Assembly: GCA_021300155.1 (NCBI GenBank)
Contig: JAJTID010000025.1
Location: forward strand, 39,844 to 103,843
Direction: 5' to 3'
Source: Pirellula sp.
GTDB taxonomy: Bacteria > Planctomycetota > Planctomycetia > Pirellulales > Pirellulaceae
DNA length: 64,000 nucleotides
Both the position numbers and the translations under genes were made by a program. The notes below the pieces were generated by a model. The model was not told the DNA's origin. It searched no databases and was given only the letters and a program-made list of their open reading frames with translations. Shown one piece after another: positions 45,989-54,969 of this stretch. Every line of letters begins with the position of its first letter. The first letter of the stretch is position 1.

Positions 45989-47310
45989 GTGTAACGAACC
46001 CCTTTCAGGTTTTCCTCAAAGAATCGAGGCAATAAACCGTCGACGCATAACAATCCATCCATTGTCAACTCAATCCTCGAAACGCGACCATCATCGCCTT
46101 CGATCAAGTTCGCGAACCCTTCACTCACCAACCCGTTCCACTCCGATTGCCATCGATCGACAATCGAGTCATCGTACTTGACATCAAAATAATTGACATC
46201 GAGATAACCCTTCTTCATCTGCAAGATCACCTCGCGAATGAGGCATTGCAGCGGCGATGGTTGGTAGGCCCGTCCTAAAGGCAATCGATTTTCATCAAGC
46301 AATGTACCGACGTACTTTTGATACTCGGGTACGTTTTGATAATGAACTCCGGACAAATGACCAAAACTGGCAAGCCCCGTAGCCAGAAGATCGGCTCCTC
46401 TCCATAGATTGTCGCGATACGAGAAATTCACTTTGCTCGGGTCTTTGACGACCGTGTAGGCACTACTTATCGAATAACCCGCCGATTGAAACTCTTCAAA
46501 AGCGAATCGCACCCAGTCACGTTTCGTTTGCCATGTCGCTACCGGGGACTCTTGCTTGGTTTCTAAAAGACCTTTGGAATAAACCGTGTTGAACGGAAGC
46601 TCCATTTGATAAATGGTTACACTCTCTGGCGAAAGCTCTAATGTCCGCCGAACATTCTCTCGCCAATTCTCCCACGTCTCGCCGACCATCCCCGAGATCA
46701 AATCGATGTTGACGTTTGGGAAGTTTGCTGCCTGAATCCATTCCCAAGCTCGATTGATCTCTTTCGACAAGTGAGCTCGACCATTCTCCTCTAGAATCGC
46801 ATCCGAGAAATTCTCAACTCCAAGACTCAATCTCGTGACCCCAAGCTCGCGTAACGCTTGGACCTTTGGCTCACTCAATGTGCCCGGTTCGCATTCGAAA
46901 GTGACCTCCTCCGCTTGTTCCCAAGTGATACTTCGATGCAATCGTTCGAAAAGCGAATGAAGTTGTTTAACGCTCAGGAAGCTGGGGGTACCACCACCAA
47001 AATATACAAATCGGATCGGCCGACCACCCATGGCTGGCTGTTGGGATACCAGTTCAATTTCTCGCGAAAGGGCTGAGACATATCGCTCGATCTCTTCCGC
47101 GTTGACGTTGGTGAGTACCTTGAAATAGCAGAACTTGCAACGTTTTCGACAAAACGGAATGTGCAGATAAAGGCCCAACGGCACTGGGCGTGGCGCAGCG
47201 GCCATCGCGTCCAAAATCAAAGGGAGGGACTCGCTATTCCATTGAGAATAAGGAGGATAATTGGAAATAAAGTAACTTCCAATCTCGGTCTTGGTTGCTT
47301 CGGTTGACAT
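45985..47310 (-). CDS. HemN/HemW-like radical SAM protein
   Basis: A 441-residue radical SAM protein of the coproporphyrinogen-oxidase-like group. The cluster-binding motif CRKRCKFCYF (CxxxCxxC) is at residues about 53-62. FVYFGGGTPSFLSVKQLHSL, EVTFECEPGTL and GVTRLSLGVENFSDAILEEN are family segments that bind S-adenosylmethionine and the substrate. The C-terminal winged part carries VDGLLPRFFEENL. The known members include heme-trafficking HemW and anaerobic HemN, but the CKFCYF form differs from both. It overlaps the GcvH-like gene by four bases (ATGA), so the two are translationally coupled and probably act together. Substrate is unknown. Confidence 0.85.
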   Translation of the reverse strand: MSTEATKTEIGSYFISNYPPYSQWNSESLPLILDAMAAAPRPVPLGLYLHIPFCRKRCKFCYFKVLTNVNAEEIERYVSALSREIELVSQQPAMGGRPIRFVYFGGGTPSFLSVKQLHSLFERLHRSITWEQAEEVTFECEPGTLSEPKVQALRELGVTRLSLGVENFSDAILEENGRAHLSKEINRAWEWIQAANFPNVNIDLISGMVGETWENWRENVRRTLELSPESVTIYQMELPFNTVYSKGLLETKQESPVATWQTKRDWVRFAFEEFQSAGYSISSAYTVVKDPSKVNFSYRDNLWRGADLLATGLASFGHLSGVHYQNVPEYQKYVGTLLDENRLPLGRAYQPSPLQCLIREVILQMKKGYLDVNYFDVKYDDSIVDRWQSEWNGLVSEGFANLIEGDDGRVSRIELTMDGLLCVDGLLPRFFEENLKGVRYT

Positions 47311-47449
47311 CGTGAGTACAAAGGTCAGGAGCGGTAGGTCGTTTCTTGACCTTAGTTTACCTTAGATCCTTCCCCTCGTCGCCTCAACGCAACACGATTT
47401 TCCTGAGCAATCGAGCAAGGTTCCCGATGAAAGACAAGTGTACACTGTA

Positions 47450-48712
47450 ATGCAAAAAGATTGGGACGCCATTATTGTGGGTGGAGGCGCAGCGGGTCTA
47501 TGGGCTGCAGGCACGGCTGCGATGCGAGGACGCAAAGTGCTGGTTCTCGAGAAGAACAACAAGGCAGGAGTCAAGATCCTGATGTCTGGTGGAACACGCT
47601 GCAATATCACCCATCACTGCGACAGCCGAAAGATCGCCGAGGCTTTTGGAAAGCAAGGTAAAGTTCTTTTGTCTGTCCTTAATCGTCTTTCGCCCCAAGA
47701 TGTTGTCAAAGAGATGGAAGCTCTCGGTGTCGCAACGAAGGTAGAAGACACCGGCAAAGTCTTCCCAGCAAGCGACCGAGCTATCGACGTCCGAGACGCG
47801 ATCGTCAAGCGACTTAGGGATGCCAACGCGCAACTTCAAACGGGAGCGCCGGTTACCAACGTTCGGCTCAACGCGATGGGAGGATTCGAAGTTCACGCAT
47901 TGATTCATGAACAACCGATCACACTCCAATGCAAATCGCTTTTGCTCACAACAGGCGGACTCAGCTTTAGCGGGTGCGGAACGACCGGGGACGGGTACCC
48001 GTGGGCTGAGGCCTTTGGGCATACGATCACGCCACTACGTCCTGCGTTGACACCCCTTCTTTCCAATCAAGCGTGGGTGCAATCGTTGAGCGGTTTGACT
48101 CTCGATGACATCACGGTCACGGCCCGCCTTCAATCCGAAGGAGGCAAACTGCTGCCGATGGAACGAAGCGTCTCGCGCGGCGGGTTTTTGTGGACACACT
48201 TTGGTTGTAGCGGTCCAACAGCCATGAACGTTTCTCGTTGCTTTTCGGACGAAGTCCATGATGTGCAGCGGTCATTGTCGATAGATCTACTCCCCAATGA
48301 GACACGAGAGTCCTGTGAACTTTGGCTCCAAGAAGCGACGAAGCAGTCGAACAAATCGATTACGAATCTGATCTCTCAACGCATCCCCAAGCGAATTGCC
48401 CAAGCACTGATGGAACAAATAGGTGCGCCCGAGGACGTGCACGGTGCGGAGTTCTCAAAGAAGCATCGCAACATGCTTCTTGAACGACTCAAGAATCTTT
48501 CGATACCCATTCATGGCACTCGGGGGTATCCCAAAGCCGAGGTCACTGCCGGTGGTGTCGCGTTGGGGGAAGTGAACTTTCAAGACATGCAAAGCCGCAA
48601 ACAGCCTGGTCTCTACTTTGCAGGAGAGATTCTGGATCTCGATGGGCCTATCGGCGGCTACAACTTTCAAGCCGCTTGGAGCACTGGACATACCGCCGGG
48701 CTTGCGATTTGA
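47450..48712 (+). CDS. NAD(P)/FAD-dependent oxidoreductase, HI0933/BaiN family
   Basis: A 420-residue flavoprotein. The ATG at 47450 is preferred over a GTG at 47438. The ADP-binding Rossmann motif IIVGGGAAGLWAAGTAAMRG is at the N-terminus; the family signature GVKILMSGGTRCNITHHCD follows, then TTGGLSFSGCGTTGDGYPWA and the C-terminal FAD-site GPIGGYNFQAAWSTGHTAG. Related enzymes include 3-dehydro-bile acid delta-reductase BaiN and YhiN; the reaction here is unknown. It is convergent with nothing near; the next gene, a DUF11 lipoprotein on the minus strand, ends 38 bases downstream, with a tandem repeat between. Confidence 0.9.
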   Translation: MQKDWDAIIVGGGAAGLWAAGTAAMRGRKVLVLEKNNKAGVKILMSGGTRCNITHHCDSRKIAEAFGKQGKVLLSVLNRLSPQDVVKEMEALGVATKVEDTGKVFPASDRAIDVRDAIVKRLRDANAQLQTGAPVTNVRLNAMGGFEVHALIHEQPITLQCKSLLLTTGGLSFSGCGTTGDGYPWAEAFGHTITPLRPALTPLLSNQAWVQSLSGLTLDDITVTARLQSEGGKLLPMERSVSRGGFLWTHFGCSGPTAMNVSRCFSDEVHDVQRSLSIDLLPNETRESCELWLQEATKQSNKSITNLISQRIPKRIAQALMEQIGAPEDVHGAEFSKKHRNMLLERLKNLSIPIHGTRGYPKAEVTAGGVALGEVNFQDMQSRKQPGLYFAGEILDLDGPIGGYNFQAAWSTGHTAGLAI

Positions 48713-48722
48713 GTCCGGGGGC

Positions 48723-48760
48723 TTTGCGGCCTTATTGCACTTTTGCGGCCTTATTGCACT
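48723..48760. repeat. 19-bp tandem duplication between two convergent genes
   Basis: Two exact copies at 48723-48741 and 48742-48760 of TTTGCGGCCTTATTGCACT. The second copy overlaps the final codons and stop of the minus-strand DUF11 gene. Confidence 0.95.
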
Positions 48761-51585
48761 CGAGTGGTGTGTGTCGTCGACAAAGGATCCAGCTGACCTA
48801 TGCTCTTTACCGCAGCAGTCATTGTCTGTGGTGTTGATTCTTCATGCCGAAGCTGGATCGTATAGGCAAACGAATCTCGCGCCCGAAAGAACTGTATCGG
48901 CGTAAAGGTGATAGTTGCTCCATCACGACTTAGCAAGTAATCCAAGCCCACGGCCTTGGCAGTTATCAGTTTACTCCCCGCAGGAATCGTGAACTGCATT
49001 GCTACTTTTTGATCTGGTTGGGCTGCCAGGTTTTCGACTCTCACTTCATAACTGACCGTGTCACCGCGTTTCACGGTTTGAACCGAGGGCTGTATCGAAA
49101 TTGAAAGGCGTTGACTGGAAGCCAGTCCAGAACCGATGGCCGGTCTTGCGTTGGTTCCAGGTAGCCCGATTAGTCCAGGCCCAGGCGCACCCGGACCTGA
49201 AGGAGTTAGTCCAGGAGGGGATGTACTGGGTAGCCCCCCCGCACCCGGTAAGTTGCTGGGTAAAGAGCTGCCTGGATTAGGACCGTTTGGTACTGACGAG
49301 CCACCTGGCATGATGGAGCCACCAAGGCCGCCTGTGCCACCGGCCGGTGGACTACCTATTTCAAAGGTAAGTTGCTTGCCATCCCGAAGTCCATCGGAGC
49401 TAACCTCGGCCTTGAGGATCGCTTGTCGGACCGGCCCTAACGGAATGAAGGTAGCGCGAAACTCCAAACCTGGTTGCCGTGGTTGCAGATCGTTAAGGTT
49501 CCATTGAACGAGTTGCTCACCCTGAATATACCGACCCTGCGGCGGATCCATCGACTGAAGTTGAAAGTTAGGGTCGTGCTGGAGCATTAAGACGGGAGTG
49601 CGCAAGGCGACCGGACCACCATTCGAGACTATGCAACGGATCGTAATCGGAACACCAGGCGTCAATACTCTCTGCTGCGATTGTTCTAACAGTTGCAAAC
49701 TAATCGAGGGCTGCTGCGGAACTGGAGCAATTCCTCGGACGGATGAACGCTGGTTCGCTAGAGGTTGTCCATTGGCTGTCACCTTGCCAACGATGCCCAA
49801 ATCTCCTTCACGTTGCACTCGAAAGTAAACGTCGAGCACTTTCCTTTCCCCTGGGCGAAGGAACGCGACATCGTCTGATATCTTCGTACTTGCGATGCCG
49901 GCGCTTTCGTGAATTAATCCCTGATCACTTTCGATTTCTACGAGTATGTTGCTAATCGATTGCGAGCCAGTATTGACGAGAACACAATCAAAGCCCGCTT
50001 GCTCCCCGATTGCCACTTGTCCCATATTCGGTTTCGGTGTCAGTTGCATTGTCAACGAAGCTTGCTGAACGTTTGTTCTGACTGGCTTTTGTTGGCTTTC
50101 TTGACCTGTTGCCGAAAGCTCGAAGAGAACTTGTGCGTCGAGTGGTGAGAGTGGCGTAACATTGATAACCACTTCGAAAACACTTCTCGCCTGGAGAGGG
50201 CCGAACTCCCATATCAGGGAATTGGGGGTACTTCTTTGCGGTGCGTAGGAAGAACCATCTATCCGCATCCCTGATGGAAAGGTTGCTTTCGTGATAATGT
50301 TCTCTGCCGCTTGGTCACCTTCATTTGTAACCTTCAGTAGGTACTGCACCGATTGACCAGGACTCGTTACGTCTGGTCCAACAGCATCGAGCACTAAATC
50401 GGGAGCGCTCCAAGTGACTGATGTCGAGCTCCTTGCCAGTGGCAACTCGGGCATATCACCGATGATCGGGCGTATGATTTCAAGTTCGATGAGTGCCGTT
50501 CCACTCTTGGGATTCGTTGTTCCATTTGCGTTCAAGTTCTTTCGGCGAAGGACGACAGAAGCGATTCCCTGAGCATCCACTTGTGCTGTTGCAATATCCG
50601 ATAGTCTTTCTGCGCCTGTGGTAGGATTCACAAACACAAATTCCGCGAACTCCGGGTTAAGCGATCGATACTTGACCGTCCAATCTTTGGCTGGAACGAA
50701 GCTGTCGCTTTTCATCACTTTGGTGGCAAGCGTTGTTTGTTGCTCGCCCGTCAAGACTTGTGGTTGTGGAAAATCCCAGCTAGCATCGATCCAGTAGACT
50801 GTCGCAGTTTGACGTCGTTTGTCCCAGACATCGCTATCGGGGGCCAGAATCGTAACCTTCGAAGTGCCCTCCGTGGGGCTGGTCAAACTGATCCAGGTCT
50901 GTCCCTTTCGAATGGGTAGATCGTCCGAACGGTCTGCTGTTCCTTTGGTGATCACCCCTGCTTCACGGCTGGTTCGGCCGCGAGCAAAGTCCACACCTAG
51001 CTTCTCAACTTTCGGTTCCTTCGGGGCACCCCAGAAAGACTTTCGTTGCCCCTTCGCATCGTCTCCAACCTCCACGATTTGGCCAACGCCTTCGGGGTCG
51101 AGCATGTATTCGATCGCTTCGTTGGTGACCAAGTGTTCGTCTTTACCACAGATGCCAGCCAAGATGATGACTTCACCGCCGACCGGTGCCACCAAGCGGT
51201 TAGGGGTGATCAGTAGCTGACCACATCTGCCTCTCATATCCTCTTCGCGTTTCTTCGCAAACAAGCAGCCTTTGCCAGACAAACATCCCTGGCACTTTTT
51301 CCCATCTCCCTGCCCGCATTTCGGAGGAGTAGGGGGCGTTTGAAACGCTGGTGCTGTACTCGCATAACCATTGTTCGGATCATGCGGTCTAACGAATTGC
51401 ATCGGAGTGTTGGTGAATAGCCGGTTGCCGCTCGGATCAATCGCTGGAAGCGAGAGTGTTTGACATCCCGAATTCAGCAAAATGTAGAACAAGAATAGAT
51501 ATCGACACAGTAAAGAAAACGAATTGAGCACAACAACTCGCTTTCTGCTTGCAACATCTGATTCTTGGCGATGAAGGTCTAACAT
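48751..51585 (-). CDS. DUF11-repeat lipoprotein, probable cell-surface protein
   Basis: A 944-residue lipoprotein with lipobox LNSGC at about residues 37-41. Near residues 88-120 is a Cys-rich segment (CGQGDGKKCQGCLSGKGC). The rest is several copies of Ig-like DUF11 repeats (for example LDAVGPDVTSPGQSVQYLLK, LTMQLTPKPNMGQVAIGEQA, and ISIQPSVQTVKRGDTVSYEV near the end). Near residues 745-800 is a Gly/Pro-rich linker. Such repeats are typical of cell-surface adhesin-like planctomycete proteins. AGGTG lies seven bases before the ATG at 51585. It is convergent with the flavoprotein gene. The function is unknown. Confidence 0.85.
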   Translation of the reverse strand: MLDLHRQESDVASRKRVVVLNSFSLLCRYLFLFYILLNSGCQTLSLPAIDPSGNRLFTNTPMQFVRPHDPNNGYASTAPAFQTPPTPPKCGQGDGKKCQGCLSGKGCLFAKKREEDMRGRCGQLLITPNRLVAPVGGEVIILAGICGKDEHLVTNEAIEYMLDPEGVGQIVEVGDDAKGQRKSFWGAPKEPKVEKLGVDFARGRTSREAGVITKGTADRSDDLPIRKGQTWISLTSPTEGTSKVTILAPDSDVWDKRRQTATVYWIDASWDFPQPQVLTGEQQTTLATKVMKSDSFVPAKDWTVKYRSLNPEFAEFVFVNPTTGAERLSDIATAQVDAQGIASVVLRRKNLNANGTTNPKSGTALIELEIIRPIIGDMPELPLARSSTSVTWSAPDLVLDAVGPDVTSPGQSVQYLLKVTNEGDQAAENIITKATFPSGMRIDGSSYAPQRSTPNSLIWEFGPLQARSVFEVVINVTPLSPLDAQVLFELSATGQESQQKPVRTNVQQASLTMQLTPKPNMGQVAIGEQAGFDCVLVNTGSQSISNILVEIESDQGLIHESAGIASTKISDDVAFLRPGERKVLDVYFRVQREGDLGIVGKVTANGQPLANQRSSVRGIAPVPQQPSISLQLLEQSQQRVLTPGVPITIRCIVSNGGPVALRTPVLMLQHDPNFQLQSMDPPQGRYIQGEQLVQWNLNDLQPRQPGLEFRATFIPLGPVRQAILKAEVSSDGLRDGKQLTFEIGSPPAGGTGGLGGSIMPGGSSVPNGPNPGSSLPSNLPGAGGLPSTSPPGLTPSGPGAPGPGLIGLPGTNARPAIGSGLASSQRLSISIQPSVQTVKRGDTVSYEVRVENLAAQPDQKVAMQFTIPAGSKLITAKAVGLDYLLSRDGATITFTPIQFFRARDSFAYTIQLRHEESTPQTMTAAVKSIGQLDPLSTTHTTRVQ

Positions 51586-51721
51586 CCGGTGTCACCTATA
51601 CATGATCCACTTAGGAGATACATTCCCCCGAGGGAAGATACACCCTGTAATGAAGCATGACGCCGAAAAGTCGAAAGAGAAGTAGCGGTCGATAGACTCG
51701 AGTGAGGGATGTATCAATAAA

Positions 51722-51753
51722 AAAAGGCTGAGCATTACTGCACAGCCTTTTGG
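51722..51753 (-). terminator. Rho-independent terminator after clpX
   Basis: Read on the minus strand: AAAAGGCTG, loop, CAGCC, then a T-run (CTTTTTTTATTG). The stem is AAAGGCTG/CAGCCTTT around 51722-51753. This faces clpX transcription and lies about 190 bases after its stop, separated by the 125-bp inverted-repeat element. Confidence 0.75.
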
Positions 51754-51769
51754 ATTTGCTATTGGCTCC

Positions 51770-51908
51770 CTCTGGGAGACTGCTGATTTAGGCCCGGCTT
51801 GTTGATTCATGGTGAGCCGTTGGGCGCTAGCCCCGGTTGCCGCCTCTGGCGAAGCCACTAAACCGGGGCTAGCGCCCAACGGCTCACTAAATCAGCAGTC
51901 TCTCTGGG
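51770..51908. mobile_element. MITE/REP-like inverted-repeat element with 7-bp flanking repeats
   Basis: A 125-bp element (51777-51901) has 14-bp terminal inverted repeats (AGACTGCTGATTTA at 51777-51790; its complement at 51888-51901) and a perfect 27-bp inner inverted repeat (51812-51838 and 51861-51887), separated by a 22-base loop. It is flanked on both sides by CTCTGGG (51770-51776 and 51902-51908), consistent with a 7-bp target-site duplication. It contains no gene, so any mobility would depend on a transposase elsewhere. The core GTTGGGCGCTAGCC is a pattern I associate with dispersed repeats in Pirellulaceae; this last point is memory, not shown here. Confidence 0.8.
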
Positions 51909-51942
51909 AGGGTCGAGCGAAGCGAAGGGAACGTGGCCGCGA

Positions 51943-53247
51943 CTACGCGCTTTCTTTGCGTTGTGGGACACTCTTACAGTGGCGCACTGAGCCATCGGTT
52001 GCGTCCACATCGATGGTGTAGACAGTGCCCGCTTCTTGATCAGGCAGTTCGAACATAACATCGAGCATGATCTCTTCTACGATACCTCGGAGACCACGCG
52101 CACCGACGCACTTCACTTGAGCTTTTTGAGCGATCGACTTCAAAGCAGCTTCAGTAAAGTGAAGTTCGCAATCTTCCATTCCGAACAACGCTTGGTACTG
52201 TTTGACCAAAGCATTTTTCGGCTCGGTCAGAACCTTGATCAAACCAGGAACGTCGAGAGGTGCTAGTGCAGTAACGACTGGCAATCGTCCGATCAACTCG
52301 GGGATCATACCGAATTCGAGAATGTCATCCGATCGCACTTGTGCGAGCAACGAAGCGACGTCGCCTTCTTCTTTGATGTTGGAGCCTGGTCCGAAGCCGA
52401 GCGACTTCTTGCCCAATCGCTTGCGAATGATCTCATCCACACCTACGAATGTACCACCGCAAATGAAGAGGATATTCGTGGTATCGATTTGAATGTATTG
52501 CTGCTCAGGGTGTTTGCGTCCACCTTGGGGAGGAACGTTTGCCACGGTACCTTCGAGCATCTTGAGCAATGCTTGCTGAACACCTTCACCTGAAACGTCG
52601 CGAGTGATCGAAACGTTTTGGCTTGTCTTTCCAATCTTGTCGATCTCATCGATGTAGAGAATACCACGTTGTGCTGCTTCGATATCGAAATCAGCCGCAT
52701 GAAGCAGTTTCAAGAGAAGGTTTTCGACGTCTTCACCGACGTAGCCTGCTTCGGTTAGCGTGGTGGCGTCGCCGATAGCGAAAGGCACGTTCAGCATCTT
52801 TGCCAAGCTACGAGCGAGGAGTGTCTTTCCACTACCGGTTGGTCCGACTAGCAGAATATTTGACTTTTCAATTTCTACTTCGTTCGCACCATCCCAAGTG
52901 GCGCTGAGCCGTTTGTAATGGTTGTGAACGGCAACAGCCAAGGCACGTTTGGTTCCCACCTGGCCGATGACATATTCATCTAGATGGGTGACGATATCGC
53001 GAGGGCTTGGGATCTCGTTGAATAGTTTCTTGGGAGGCTTTCGTTTTTGCTCTTGATCGAGGATCGATTGGCACAATTCGATGCATTCACCGCAGATATA
53101 GACATCGCCTGGTCCCTCGACCAATGGGCCAACGTCACGATAGCTTTTGCGACAAAAGGAGCAAAATGCATTTCGACGATTGCTTGTTGTTCCGCCCGTA
53201 CCACCGACGCTTCTACGACCTGGTACGACATCCTTACCTTGGGGCAT
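51943..53247 (-). CDS. clpX: ATP-dependent Clp protease ATP-binding subunit ClpX
   Basis: A 434-residue AAA+ unfoldase that delivers substrates to ClpP. AAGGAG with normal spacing precedes the ATG at 53247, ruling out the longer frame to 53310. The N-terminal zinc finger binds substrates and adaptors: CSFC and CGEC at residues about 29-32 and 53-56. Walker A is in [20 protein letters not shown]; Walker B and the sensor region in [11 protein letters not shown]; the pore loop [11 protein letters not shown]; the ClpP-binding IGF-like loop appears as KSLGFG near residue 285. The sequence is complete and typical. No clpP or tig gene is adjacent, so the usual operon is split. Confidence 0.98.
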   Translation of the reverse strand: MPQGKDVVPGRRSVGGTGGTTSNRRNAFCSFCRKSYRDVGPLVEGPGDVYICGECIELCQSILDQEQKRKPPKKLFNEIPSPRDIVTHLDEYVIGQVGTKRALAVAVHNHYKRLSATWDGANEVEIEKSNILLVGPTGSGKTLLARSLAKMLNVPFAIGDATTLTEAGYVGEDVENLLLKLLHAADFDIEAAQRGILYIDEIDKIGKTSQNVSITRDVSGEGVQQALLKMLEGTVANVPPQGGRKHPEQQYIQIDTTNILFICGGTFVGVDEIIRKRLGKKSLGFGPGSNIKEEGDVASLLAQVRSDDILEFGMIPELIGRLPVVTALAPLDVPGLIKVLTEPKNALVKQYQALFGMEDCELHFTEAALKSIAQKAQVKCVGARGLRGIVEEIMLDVMFELPDQEAGTVYTIDVDATDGSVRHCKSVPQRKESA

Positions 53248-53655
53248 TATCGACTCCTTAGCTAATCTCGAGTCGCATTGCCGTTGCAGACCGAGAATGA
53301 ATTGGGACACTCTAATTATGTAGCTCGAGCCATCTCAAGTTCCAGTAACTCCAAGGAGCAAATCTGCTTCATTGTGTTTCCCGGTTCTCTAAACTAGGGC
53401 ATCCGTGTCCGCCAATTCGAGCCGAAATTTCTATTTCTGCGTTGAGAAGAATCATCGGAGCGACCCCGAAATTCATCCCATCGCATTATCAGCCTCCCAG
53501 GCCGAAGAACCAACAATCTAACTTTAGTCTAACATACCGATTCTCGAAGATCACGTTTTTTTGATGTGTCTCGTGTACGATTCCTCAATCGTAGTATCGA
53601 TCGATTCGATGGTACACGAAATTGTTTCACACCGCGTGGAGCGCCGTGATACCGA
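53248..53655. other. Intergenic region upstream of clpX
   Basis: No gene is supported. An inverted repeat (TCGTGTAC at 53571-53578; GTACACGA at 53612-53619) encloses the palindrome ATCGATCGAT; this may be the terminator region of the small gene at 53656 or an operator. The clpX promoter must lie here. Confidence 0.5.
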
Positions 53656-53961
53656 TTAGGTAATGTTGTCGTCCTTAGGTCGCTGCTTCAGTGTTGACGC
53701 AGATTGACCTAGGGACGCACTAATTCTTCGGAATTCTGCTTCGCTGATGTCACCCCCACTCCGCATTTCTTCGAAATTCTTTTGGAGCAAGTCAGTCGTC
53801 AAGTGGTCTTGGTTGTTCGAACCGCGCAACTTTGACAGCAAGTGAAACGCAATTGCAGATACCGTCAGCACAATCAATACACCCAGAGCAGCCTGAATAG
53901 TGGGGTTGTTAAGCAGATTCCATAGGGTTGCACTACCAGCTCTGGTACTCGTGGTGTTCAT
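53656..53961 (-). CDS. Small membrane protein with a SHOCT-like tail
   Basis: A 101-residue protein. The ATG at 53961 is preferred over the frame to 54021. One transmembrane helix is visible (AALGVLIVLTVSAIAFHLLS, about residues 24-43). The C-terminal helix DLLQKNFEEMRSGGDISEAEFRRISASLG matches the short SHOCT pattern (short C-terminal helices often found on membrane proteins, function in oligomerisation unclear). It lies between clpX and the IMPase gene, all on the minus strand. Confidence 0.7.
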   Translation of the reverse strand: MNTTSTRAGSATLWNLLNNPTIQAALGVLIVLTVSAIAFHLLSKLRGSNNQDHLTTDLLQKNFEEMRSGGDISEAEFRRISASLGQSASTLKQRPKDDNIT

Positions 53962-54135
53962 CACAGTGAAGAATGAGAAGGGAAAGGGGATTCCGCCGCC
54001 GAAACATCGAGCGTCCTTCATTCAACCAGAGGGGCCATCCTCTCGGAGTCGACGGAATAGTACGCATGTCCAGGTTGCGGAGACTAGAGGCACTCCTCTA
54101 TTTTTGCAAAGAATTGTCTTGCGAAACAGTAGGCA

Positions 54136-54927
54136 CTAAACGCGAATACTGATTTGCATCTCATCTGAAAGGGCCTGAGAGGCAGAGACCAAAACCTCGC
54201 CAGACCAAGGATCGAACTCGTTTCCAGCTAGATTCGTGAGGATAGCACCAGCTTCGGAAGCGATCAACGAACCTGCCGCAACATCCCACGGTTTCAATCG
54301 ATTGGCCCAATAGGCATCGAGCCGTCCCTGCCCAACGTAGCAGAGATTGAGAGCGGCGGAACCCAATCGTCGTAAACTCTGGCTTCGTACGAGCACTTCG
54401 AGAAACTGCTTTACTTCAGGCGACTCTTTGGTGACTTGAGGGGGGAAACTGGCAGCCACCATCGCTTGATCGAGGAACTGACAACCGGAAACTCGCAATG
54501 GAACATCATTCACCGATGCTCCATTACCACGGATTGCGGAATAAACCTCTCCGCTCATGGGATCTTCGACCACTCCCAAAACGATACGGTCCGACTTCAT
54601 CAACGCGATCGAAACGGCAAAACTAGGTAGTTTGTGAACGTAGTTCATCGTACCGTCGAGCGGATCCACCACCCAAGTCCATTCGTTGCCACCACGATAG
54701 TCGCAAATACTTGCGCCACTTTCTTCCCCGAGAAATCGATGGTTGGCGAATGACTCACGAATCGTCGCTTCAATGGCCGCTTGCGCAGCTACATCTGCGT
54801 CAGTTACGAGATCCTTTGGCGCTTTCTCACGCACCGAGGCGGTCAAAAGCATGTTTCGAAGGATGATGCTGGCTCGGTGCGAGGCGTTTTTCGCGACGAG
54901 CATCGCTTCTTCAAGGTTTAGATCCAT
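54136..54927 (-). CDS. Inositol-monophosphatase-family phosphatase (second copy)
   Basis: A 263-residue IMPase-family enzyme, paralogous to the one at 32349. It has the canonical metal motifs: GEESGASIC, VVDPLDGTMNYVHK and the C-terminal KPWDVAAGSLIASEAGAILT. The complete GEE motif makes it closer to typical SuhB/IMPase than the first copy. It would hydrolyse inositol-1-phosphate or a similar small phosphate ester. The gene is divergent from the next one, 42 bases apart. Confidence 0.93.
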   Translation of the reverse strand: MDLNLEEAMLVAKNASHRASIILRNMLLTASVREKAPKDLVTDADVAAQAAIEATIRESFANHRFLGEESGASICDYRGGNEWTWVVDPLDGTMNYVHKLPSFAVSIALMKSDRIVLGVVEDPMSGEVYSAIRGNGASVNDVPLRVSGCQFLDQAMVAASFPPQVTKESPEVKQFLEVLVRSQSLRRLGSAALNLCYVGQGRLDAYWANRLKPWDVAAGSLIASEAGAILTNLAGNEFDPWSGEVLVSASQALSDEMQISIRV

Positions 54928-54969
54928 GGATCGAGTTCTGCCGGCAAATGGAATAGGATTCTTGTTGCT

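Noticed and set aside
51777..51901. Possible complete insertion sequence
   Set aside because: 125 bp with no open frame for a transposase; classed as a non-autonomous element instead.
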